From Argentina anserina (taxonomy: Eukaryota > Streptophyta > Magnoliopsida > Rosales > Rosaceae): 64,000 bases of DNA. The stretch lies in NCBI RefSeq assembly GCF_933775445.1, contig NC_065872.1, forward strand, positions 9,982,001 through 10,046,000, given 5' to 3'. Numbering within the stretch: the stretch's first letter is position 1; each line of letters opens with the position of its first letter. The position numbers were made by a program, and so were the translations under genes. Positions 50,641 through 60,281 of this stretch are shown piece by piece. The notes beneath the pieces were generated by a model. It was given only the letters and a program-made list of their open reading frames with translations, made no database searches and was not told the origin of the DNA.

Positions 50641-52851
50641 CTAGGACTCGATGGAATCACGAGCACATCGGCGTACCCTCCTACAAATTCCCACAGAAAA
50701 GTCAGCTTAATGACAAAGGTGAAGAAAAGGGATTCTGAGGTCAGTAAATAAATAGAATGGCCTAATGATTAAAAATTGTACACACTTGTTGTAAGCTTTT
50801 ATGTCATGCTGATACAGTTGAGCAGCCTCAGGATTTGCAGGACTTGTAGGATTTGGATCAGTGAGAAGAGACTGCAGCAATTTGTTAACTCAGTAAACCA
50901 ACAGAAAATGGTGAAGAAAAGGGATTCTGAGGTCAGAAAATTACTTGAACAGAAGTTAAAATTGTCGATACGTTGTGGCAAGGTGACCATGCATCCTGAA
51001 TTATATCCATGCACAGTGCGCCGTCATGGTAAACTGCACGAGCCACATAACTGATGAGTAACTGTTTCAGGTCTTAGAACAAATAAAAGAAGAAAATGCA
51101 GAAGTATTTCAATGTCAGCCAACAGCAAGCAGAGTAGAAACTTTGAAGTCCAGATTTAATAATACTGTACATGGACAAATACTATCAACTATCTGCAACC
51201 AATTACCATGTTTATCAAAAAATTGAGGGCCAAGATGCTGTGGTCATCAAACATGATCGTAGTTCAATAATTGAACTTCAAATTAGTTTAACCTCTTACC
51301 TTTTTCATTCACAATCAACTCTCTGTCCTCTCATTCACCCAATACTTTTCTCTACTTACCCCATTTTCATCATATTTACAGCACAAAACCCAGAATCACA
51401 TCTTTTAACAAGAGCAGCTTGCACTTTCCACTCAGTTTACACCCTCCCCATTTGTATTCAAAAGCATATTTTAAAGCAGATTGAAAAATAATACAGAAAT
51501 ATTGAATTTCTATCCTACTACCACGTGCTTTCTAGAATGACTTTCTAGAATGACGGCTTTAAACTTTGCGAACAATTAATTGAATCACTACTGCCACATA
51601 ATGTACTCATCAAACTATACTGATAGAAATGCGTCAATATATAGTGTGAACAACTCAAAACAGCAATATCATTATGCTCACATTTAGAGGAAGTTCAAAG
51701 AGAAGCATAAAATAGGCCAACTGTAATGGTTACCTAGTTATGCAGTTTCAATTTATAAAATTAGCCCTCATGTTCTTAGCATCTATGAAATTGTATGTAA
51801 CTAGATGTAAAATGGTGCGAGTGATATTGCGGTAGAAGGTTTACATCAAATCTCAATTAAAACTGGATACACCAACTCCACTAATGTTTAACAGCACGTA
51901 TCCAAGGACTTCATTGGATATAGAGGGTGACAAAATTTTATTCGTCTCTTCGAACAATGGGAATGGTGATGAACTGATAAAGTGATAATATTGTCTCAGT
52001 GTACATGAAGCATACATTTGTACATACACTTTCAACACACATATCTAGTTCTAAAAATCAGAATCTTGTTTGATAACATGTAAATTCAAAATGGGCTATC
52101 GTTTCAACTATAATATCTCCAATTCCATCAAACTAGATTTCACTCTAGTGTTAGTTTGACCTATATTTGGCTCGTACCTTTACAGCTCAAATGTCTTTGG
52201 GTTCTGATGGTTCGTCTCACATGATATCAAATCTCTCTTTATAAATCCTGGGTAAAATACTCGTACAGAACCTCTGATCCCCATTTCCACAATAGTTAAC
52301 TAGCAACACAAAAACTCGGGACACCTCTAATGGTGAACTTGTTCTATACTAAGACTGTAACACTACTACATACCTATCATATCTCAAATGAAAACATAGT
52401 ACATACACATAGCGAAGAGCAAACTCAACTAACCATTCGGATGGAACATCTCGGACGTGAACCGAACACGCGGCGGCTTTTCTGGGTACCGCTCACTAAA
52501 CGTCAACCGCAAACTGAACACACCACCTGAATTGAATTCCCAACACATCAGAAACCAAATCTTTCTAACCAAACTTATACAAAAAGAACAAAAACAGAAA
52601 CAGATCTACCTTCCCAAGGAGTCTCATCAGGTCCAAATATAGTCGCGCTCCACACAAACAAGTTATCATCAGACATAGGACTAGCGCTGCAACCCTGAAA
52701 AACAAAGTGAACGAAACTTCAACTTCAGATCAAACTTGATCGGAACTGGTCGTAAACACGAAAAGGGTTTTGCTAAGTTTACCTCCGGGGGCTCGTTAAT
52801 GATGGTTTTGAGATCGGACATGAGCCGGAGCTGAGCAGACGACGATCCCAT
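50641..52851 (-). CDS. Ubiquitin-conjugating enzyme E2, RAD6-like
   Basis: Six minus-strand exons, 52851-52783, 52694-52610, 52526-52434, 51033-50945, 50871-50786 and 50680-50641, join at GT-AG sites into 153 residues. They form one UBC fold: an N-terminal helix (7-18), the HPN tripeptide at 80-82 (FHPNVY), and catalytic Cys90 in GALCMDI, followed by WSP at 98-100 and DPNP. Length and layout match RAD6/UBC2-class E2s, but the sequence is clearly diverged from canonical plant UBC1/2/3, and it ends ARDSIES. E2s accept ubiquitin from E1 as a thioester on the cysteine and pass it with an E3. Intron 3 is 1400 bp. I do not assign a precise orthologue. Confidence 0.92.
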
Positions 52852-52916
52852 AATCACAAAGAGTTTGATGGGCTCTTGATCTTTGGTTCTTCTGAACCCA
52901 AAAACCAATCTGGCGG

Positions 52917-52926
52917 AGTATATAAT
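52917..52926 (-). promoter_or_regulatory. TATA box of the E2 gene
   Basis: On the minus strand ATTATATACT lies about 66-75 bp before the start codon at 52851. This is a plausible TATA element for a short leader. Confidence 0.4.
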
Positions 52927-53125
52927 GGAGCCAAAAGCGAAGAAGACGCGGGTTTTGGATTTGGCTTTTTGTTTATTGGCTTATAATATAAATGGTGGTG
53001 CTGGGTTATTGAAATCTGGAGAAACTGATTTGGAGGAAATCTGACAAGGAAGAAAGGAAGGGAATGGAAGAAAGAAGCGACTGCTTCTGTGTGTTTGTTT
53101 GCTGGTGGAGTCAACAGCTTAGCTG

Positions 53126-53266
53126 TGGGCTGTGTTTGGATTTGAAGGCCCCTGGTTTGGGTTTTTGATGGGCAATGCTTATGGTTTTTTGGCGGTAAAA
53201 TAATTCGTAGAATAATAAAATGGCCAATTGGGCTAGTTTACCAACAGGTTCTGCTGGGTCTGGGCC
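53126..53266 (-). promoter_or_regulatory. Three site II (TGGGCY) elements before the E2 gene
   Basis: TGGGCT at 53126 and 53229 and TGGGCC at 53261 lie 275-415 bp before the start codon. Such clusters are common in broadly expressed plant genes. They match the type seen upstream of FANCL in this window. Confidence 0.4.
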
Positions 53267-53904
53267 GAGAGAGTTGCGCTGTAAACTTACAATTTTGTTT
53301 GCCATGATTTTCCGGTTTTGTATGTGCTTTAGTGATGAAAAAATTTAAGCGCGGTGTCCCAAACCCATATGGTTAATTGAATTGTACCTGATCGAAATTG
53401 TTGGTTAGTTGAGTTGGGAGAAAACTTTGAATTGGGAGAAAACAAATGGTACGATTTACGCTTGTTTCCACACCATTCTGCCATCAGCATAGGACTTGTC
53501 CGATTCAAAATACCTCAAAAGACTGAGAGCAGTAACAGAGGAAAATCCTCATGTCTTCCTCTGCAATCTCTCCGCATAAACTTTTGAAGTCTAGAATCAT
53601 GTTCTAGGACCACTTGGCCCCATTGCCCATATCAAAAATTATGTTCTAAAATTATTTGTAATTTTTATAAAAAATTGATTTTTATAAAAAATTGATCTTC
53701 TTAGAACACTATAAAATATAAGAGTCGACGTAAAAACTGATTCTTTTAAAAGTGAAGTTATACCAAACTAAACCAGTGTTTGATTCCCGACGTTGTTAAA
53801 TGAAAACTGATATGCTACTCCTCTGCCTTAAATGAAAAATGCCAATCCAAAAGTAACTCTAGTATTGTTGGAGTAAATTATATATATATATATATCTATA
53901 TATA
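53267..53904. other. Intergenic, no gene seen
   Basis: Upstream of the E2 gene. Nothing recognised apart from a TA-rich microsatellite at 53880-53908. Confidence 0.5.
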
Positions 53905-54437
53905 TATCATATCTAAATGAAGGTTAACTTTGAAATTACAAAATGAAATTCATTATTTGACTTATTTTTCGGTCACATTTCTAAATTTTCACCGTATATA
54001 TCTAAAGAACATAATGTATAGATCACTCATGTAAAGTTTCATACATTTTGATGATTGTTTGACATTTCGTAATCATGATTTACACGAATGGTTCAAGTTG
54101 AATAAATTTAATTCGTTAAGTGATTCAATAATGTTTTAATGCCTTAATGATCTTCAAATTGGATGAAATTTTGTATTAGTGATCCATACATTATGTTTTA
54201 ATATATATACGGCAGGGATGTTGAAATGTGAGTTGAATAAATTTAATTCGTTAAGTGATTCAATAATGTTTTAATGCCTTAATGATCTTCAAATTGGATG
54301 AAATTTTGTATTAGTGATCCATACATTATGTTTTAATATATATACGGCAGGGATGTTGAAATGTGACAAAAATAAGTCGAATAGCGAATTTATCTCTGCA
54401 GTATCAAAATGAATCTTCATTCTTTATAAGAAGTTAT
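53905..54437. mobile_element. MITE with long inverted repeats, internally duplicated
   Basis: The left arm (53905-54070) is inverted in the right part (54270-54437). Shared words include GACTTATTTTT, ACATAATGTAT and GATCACT. No protein is encoded. TA-rich runs flank the left end. It shares the word ATTTACACGAATGGTT (inverse in the other copy) with the MITE at 3147-3556, so the two belong to related families. Its right half contains a 135-bp tandem duplication. Confidence 0.75.
54096..54365. repeat. 135-bp tandem duplication inside the MITE
   Basis: The two copies (54096-54230 and 54231-54365) look identical on reading, so the duplication is recent. Each holds part of the right arm, so the second copy creates an extra potential pairing partner for the left arm. 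Confidence 0.9.
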
Positions 54438-55039
54438 ATATTAGAGTTGTTTTTTTGGTACGAAGTTATGAATGAATTGTTTTTTTGCTAGGTACATGTC
54501 TACTCATGATATGAGATTATGATTTATGAATGAACACAACACTTTTTTCGATCTGGTATGTGAATGTGATTACACACTATCATGATTGAGAGAACAATGT
54601 ACGTGCTTTCTTTTTCCGCACCCTATAGACATAAGGATGTGGCGTCTGATCATGCAGTACTGCTCAGACCAAACTCCACAAGAAATCACAGAACGTCAAA
54701 TTTCAAATATTTTTTTCCAGATATTATAAAAATCCCAAAGGAAAACGAAAACCCAAAACTCCACAGCTGTAATTGTATGTCTTTTAGCCTTGGATTGATC
54801 CCTGGCCATCATCATCCCCATAACCTGTGGGGTTAATTTTCCTCTGCGGCCTTTTGCTGTTTAGGTTTCTCGTCCTTCTTATCCCATCTTCTGTTTTTGC
54901 TGCTTGGGACTCCTCTCTCTCCCTCTAATTCTATATTCTATTTTGAAAATATCTCCCTCCTTTTGCTTTAGCCTCTTCTGCATTTCTCATTTGTCCACGT
55001 TCCATCACCTCAAAAATCCCACTGAGAAAACTCAAACAG
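54438..55039. other. Upstream of the EPFL gene
   Basis: No coding exon. Part of this region is probably promoter. Confidence 0.5.
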
Positions 55040-55050
55040 TATATATATAT
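55040..55050 (+). promoter_or_regulatory. TATA box of the EPFL gene
   Basis: TATATATATAT lies about 165-175 bp before the ATG. The pyrimidine-rich sequence after it fits a leader, but the spacing is long, so the true start site could use another element. Confidence 0.4.
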
Positions 55051-55214
55051 TTAGCTGTGTCAATCATTCTGATACTGATTTGACTCCCCCTCTCTTAGTT
55101 TCTTTACATTACTATATACTTACATAGCTTACATAGTTCAATTCCCCGTTATATACTTGGCAACCCCAGAGTCTCAGACACACTTCCATTTAGTTCATCT
55201 CTCATTTCTCTCCA

Positions 55215-55821
55215 ATGGATTGTCGATACACCACCAGTTCTATCATCCTTCTGATGATCTTGAGCTCTACCCAGATAAGATTTATGGCTGAAGGCAGAGC
55301 ACTACTCAAGAAGGATGACACTTCCCAGGTTGGTGATTATTAATGTCAATCTATCCTACCACTAACACTCTTTCGTTTCTGTTTGGCATTCAAGTATCAG
55401 ACTTTTATCTTCCCTGTTGTGCAACAAATACTAATGTTGAATGCATTTCTAAACCATAGTGCGAATACCAAACCAAAATCAAGAAAAAAATTGCAATACT
55501 CTTGTTGAACAAAATCACAGCATTGGCAAACGTTCGGATAACTGTCTTGATGTTTGTATGTTATAGACAGTGAATGAAGATAACAAGACAAGATTGAGAG
55601 CTCAAATTGGTTCAAGGCCTCCAAGATGTGAAGGAAGGTGCAGCTCATGTGGCCCTTGCGAGGCAATTCAAGTTCCTAACATTTATCAAGCCAAACCAGG
55701 TAAGAAGAACTCTGCGGCAGTTTTATCCACCATTGCTTCTGCCAGAGGAAACGAGTATTCAAGCAACTACAAACCCATGAGCTGGAAATGCAAATGTGGC
55801 ACTATCATCTTCAACCCCTGA
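55215..55821 (+). CDS. EPIDERMAL PATTERNING FACTOR-like secreted peptide (EPFL1/2/3 type)
   Basis: Two exons, 55215-55328 and 55567-55821, join at a GT-AG intron into a 122-residue precursor. Residues about 1-29 are a hydrophobic signal peptide (SSIILLMILSS), followed by a charged propeptide. The mature part holds six cysteines (59, 63, 66, 69, 113, 115): PPRCEGRCSSCGPCEAIQVP, then a loop, then YKPMSWKCKCG. This is the EPF-like fold; EPF1/EPF2 have eight cysteines. Such peptides are secreted to the apoplast and bind ERECTA-family receptors with or without TMM to control stomata, stem or leaf-margin growth. The C-terminal wording (SNYKPMSWKCKCG) fits EPFL1/2/3 better than EPFL4-9; I think EPFL2 is closest but leave the symbol open. 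Confidence 0.9.
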
Positions 55822-58800
55822 TCAAGATTCACGATTTATATATTGATCATCTTCAGTTCTTCACTATGACCATTTAATTTTTGGTGGCTGTAGAGCACAC
55901 CCCCTTTTTGGATTATTGTAAATGGATGATACTAGCAGGTAAGAATTATCAAATTTTGATTCTTGAATCCATGCAAGTCAACTAGCTACTACCCCCATTA
56001 ACCTCTATTACTTCCTCTGTAATCTTAGTGATTACCATGTATAATATACTAGAGAAAATATTATTGCTTATTTGCTTGGACCCTGAATCTCTGATTTTGT
56101 ATAGTTTTCTTGATGTCATCTACTCCTTAATTTACAAATCAAGGAAGGTGATTCGGCTCTCATTATCAACTGCCTCATTAATAGTTCCCCTCCTTAGACA
56201 ATCAAATCAATAATTAGAGATGCTTCGGATCTTCTTGGTGGCTTCAGAGAGGCAAACTTATTGGCTGACGCAATTCCTAATGCTATTGGTGTTCCTGAAG
56301 CCAGTTTGGCTCTGCTCCTTGAGGAAGGCGCCCTAGAGGTGGCTCGGTGTAATTTTCCTTCTGTTCAAAAAAAAATTCTACTTCTTGAGTTGTGTGCCTC
56401 GGAAAGTGACAATTATTAGAATTTGTTTATGTGATTTCACAGCAAACTGAGAAAGTAGATGATGGACAGTACTTGGTATGAAATCTTGTAGTCTTAGATT
56501 TATAACCTGTTCACCACGCCACCGTTCCGTTTTCCCAAGAGAAATATAGGTAACCTTTGTATCCCTTCTTTCGTATTTCCATATCTTAACGACTTTTACA
56601 GTTTTACGTCACTGCTCAAGTTACATGTCCAATGCATATCTTGATCAGTATGATCACCAATTCTGTTGGGTTGATAGCTGTGGAAATGTCTACATTTTTA
56701 GTAGTGCTTGATAACACTTGATATGAAATCTTGCTTGTTGCGTGTGATAAGTATAACTGATTAACGATTGAATAAGAGTAGCGTAAATTTAATTCTTAAT
56801 CGGTTATACTTGTATTATAACTCTAGCTGGGCTCCCCTTTTTTTCACTCGAGTGAAGGAGTCACGTGCAAGAGTGAAGCTGATTCCTGAGTCTAAAATGG
56901 GAATGTTGGTTCAAAAGTCCAGGTCTCCCAGGACATGCAAAACTGAAGAAAGCAGAGGCTGGGGACAGTGCAAGCAACAGATTCTGATTCTCCATGCCTA
57001 TTTCTCTCCAGTTTTTTGTGCCATCCATTTTTCTTTTCCTCAGCCACGAAAAACAAATAGCATATATCATTGAGACTTCTCCATCCCAACGCCACGGACA
57101 AACTCTAGTACTGTACTAGTTTGTATGGGATGCTGTCTGATAGAGATGGGGGGAGTCTGTGAACCAAGAATCTGATAGAGCATGTAACAGGGTTAACAGC
57201 CACCGTTAGGGTCGATCATCTCGAAGTTTGTACCGCCTGAGTGATCAAATCCAGAGCAACTTTGTGTTAAAAGCCGTGTAATCAGTAGCAGACGTCAATA
57301 ATGTTGTCACTAACACTGTAGTTCTGTGGTTTGATGTTATTGAACCTGGTGACTGATTATTCCTATCAATCAAAGGTTTGCCAAATCAAGCAAGTTATTA
57401 GTAGGCCTCTTTTCGATAACCAGGTCTTAACCCATCCTAAGCAGCCTTTTACACAGCTCAGATATTCATGGATTCTCAAGGGGCAGAGTTCAAGCAGTCT
57501 AGACTCTAGAGAGCAGGACCCAACTATTTCTAGGTTGAGTAGGTCGTAAAATAAATCTAGAATTGTTAGCACCAAGTTATAGTTCACCGGTTGGGTCATC
57601 GTTTGGGATGACATGAGTTATAGGTGTGACGCTATACATGGTCCAGTACTTTGCAGCAGTTTCCACTCGTTTGATTTAAACGTGACATTTAACTTACAAT
57701 GTATATGAATACTCGAATTAATTTTAAGAATTTCCCCAAACATCAACCTTTTAATTCGAAGTGTCCTCGAATTGAAAGTGCTCTCGAATGATTTTCAGAA
57801 CGAGTTATTTTGTAATTTTTTTAAGTTTCTTACCAATTTAGCAGAAAGTTATTCAGGACACCAAAGTATAAGTGAACCAACAATTATTATGCAATCTCAG
57901 ACATTCATTCGAGCTAGTCTTTTAACGACACAAACACCGATATTAACAACGTTGAAAATAAATAAAATAGAATAAAGAGTCAAACCTTGTAAATTTTAAA
58001 TGGGTTTGGTGGTAAAAAAAAAAATAAGGCAATTGAGATCAAACTACCAATGCTCTTCCGCAGGTCATCTTCACCTCCAGATTTCAAGATCTCCAAATCT
58101 GGGTTTTTTTTTTGTTACAATAAGACCTGGGTTTTTCCATAGAAAAGTTTTTCATATAATCTAGGTTATTTCATAATCTTATTCATGATTTAGCACCTCC
58201 CATAGGGGCCACAAGATCTCACACCTTCGTCCATCTAGTTTTCTACATCCACCAAATCCAAAACTCCCCATGAACGAATTTGTGTTCTTCATGATCTTCG
58301 AAATATCAATGACGTAATTAAACATGATGTTGCTCACGCTTGATGTTTCTTGATCTTATTGCAGTCTCCTTGCCGATGGGTTTTCTGATCTTGGAGGAGA
58401 CTTGGAAAACTTGCGAGAGTCGAATTTGAAATCGGGAGGCATGAGTGGAGACATGGAGTGACTAGGGTTTGGGGAAATAGGATTTGATTGCAGGGAGATG
58501 GAGAGAGGCAGAGTGAGTTGGTGTTCATTGGAAACTAGATTTTTGATGTTAGTGCAGGGGTTAGATTTTTTACGACCGTTTGCTTGTCTGTTAGCACATG
58601 TGACTCGCAGACAATAAGCTCCCCCAATTTAACACCATCAATCTGTTTTTAAATTCTTTTCTCAACTCTTAATCTCAATCTTTGACTACTCTCCAACTCT
58701 TTATTTGGACCATTGGTCCATATCTTATTTAATATAGAGCCCATTAGCGGCCCAAATTGAGCGAGAGAGCGAGATAAAACAACTCAAGCTCCCCTCGACT

Positions 58801-59449
58801 TCCTTAGTTCAGTAGAAGCTACATATAACTTTAGCACTAACAAAACCTAGCTATAGTTACATATCCAATACCATTTGGTCTAGGGTGATAGACTTCCTTT
58901 GTAAACACTAAACAGAAGGTCATTAAAGACTAAAACTTACATTTAACCGAAGGTTTAGATGGCTTTAGACTTTAGTATGTTGTGGAGTAGAACTAAAGTA
59001 ATTAGTTATACTTCAGTACATTTTAGTAACCACCATATAACTTTATTGCTACTATTGGCTTTTCCATTGAAGATTCAAGAAAATGGAATGACATCACAAC
59101 TCAGGCCAACCCGACCTTATTGCTCGATTGTTCTAGTGTAGGACGCCAAGGGAGCAGTTCTTTGTGATTTTTCTTTTATAGTTCAAAAAAAATCAAAATC
59201 ATAGTTAATCATAAAATAACAATTGGATAATTTACATAACATATATTGAAAATACAAGATAGAACAATAACGAGTAATAGCAGCGGAATATGTAGAAGAA
59301 ATTTACTTTTCTATTGAATAAACGATATTACAATGATTATACTTTAATCAATAATAATGTTATTCTCAAAAGTAAAAATACTTCTTACTTGATAGTCACA
59401 ATCAAGTGTTGAAACAACCTCACTAAGATCGTTGCTTCAAGTGTCGAAC
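55822..59449. other. Intergenic, mostly unannotated
   Basis: The first part is the EPFL 3' UTR. From 56221 to 56420 one frame reads GFREANLLADAIPNAIGVPEASLA-like, resembling the RNase H-like tail of a LINE, but it is short. The rest shows no gene. Sequence near 59230-59340 resembles the outer part of an old LTR element, and the Copia element at 59450 inserted into a minisatellite there. Confidence 0.45.
56221..56420 (+). pseudogene. Possible LINE RNase H fragment
   Basis: The frame contains FREANLLADAI, close to the REANxxADxLA end of RNase H domains in plant LINEs, then a leucine/glutamate-rich tail. There is no reverse transcriptase nearby. I would not rely on this without a search. Confidence 0.25.
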
Positions 59450-59626
59450 TGTTAGCGTGAGTCGTGTATATAGTTTAGGAATGTAAATTAAATTGTTATT
59501 ACTTTCCTAGTCTAGATGTGTAGTACATGTAGGGTTTGTACGTATTGTATCTCTATATATAGCCTCCACTGTGAGATGAATAATATATCAGAAAATTCAT
59601 TCTCTAAAACCTCGTTATATTTGACT
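59450..59626 (+). repeat. 5' LTR of the young Copia element
   Basis: It starts TGTTAGCGTGAG and ends TTTGACT, not the usual CA. CTATATATAGC near the middle is a TATA box. The boundary is set by the CGAAC duplication and by the primer site directly after. One base is ambiguous: with a 6-bp duplication (TCGAAC) the LTR would end in GAC. Confidence 0.92.
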
Positions 59627-59638
59627 TGGTATCAGAGC
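59627..59638 (+). other. Primer binding site (tRNA-Met)
   Basis: TGGTATCAGAGC matches the 3' end of plant initiator tRNA-Met, used to prime minus-strand DNA synthesis in many Copia elements. It begins right at the LTR end. Confidence 0.85.
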
Positions 59639-59823
59639 AAAGATCCGAAAGGACTTTGTCTCTTTGTTTTTCCGCTGCACTTTTTAGTTGAAGTTTTCCC
59701 AACGGTTCTATTCTATTCTCCGATCGAAGTTTTTCCGATCGTTGTTTCTCGCTCACGGGTTACTGTTCACGGAGTTGGTTTGTTTCCAACCGTGCCCAGC
59801 CCAGCAATCGCCGTCGTGCCCAG

Positions 59824-59975
59824 AAGACGCCGTCGTGCTCAAGACCGACGACTGCCGTGCTTGGTCCCGACGTCTCCGTGTCCTAGCTCCGACGCCGCTA
59901 AGACGCCGTCGTGCTCAAGACCGACGACTGCCGTGCTTGGTCCCGACGTCTCCGTGTCCTAGCTCCGACGCCGCT
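59824..59975. repeat. 76-bp tandem duplication in the Copia leader
   Basis: Two adjacent copies (59824-59899 and 59900-59975) lie in the untranslated leader between primer site and gag. The unit is G+C-rich with repeated GACG, CCGAC and CCGTG words. The copies match on reading. Confidence 0.88.
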
Positions 59976-60281
59976 GTGTCCCAGTTCAGGTGCCGCCGTG
60001 GGTGGAGTCCAGGATCTGCATCGGAATCGGCTCGATCCGATCTGTTTGGAAGAGTTTTCCCAGCCAACCCGTTTCTTGCGATCCGACCCGCTTTCTCAAC
60101 CCGACTCCGGTGATCCGACCCGGTTCATTTAAGACCCGACCCGGTTTTTCAGTTTAAAAAAAAAACTGAAATCCAGAGTTCTGGTGCACCGACAGTGCAA
60201 GTACACCTGACGCAGGTTTTGTTATTTTATTATATTGCTACATAACTACTGTTTTTTGGTATTTGTGTTGCAATCAATGCA

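Noticed and set aside
17121..53266. Functional module of FANCL with the RAD6-like E2
   Set aside because: They are more than 29 kb apart on opposite strands, and the known E2 partner of FANCL is UBE2T. Both being ubiquitin enzymes is probably coincidence.
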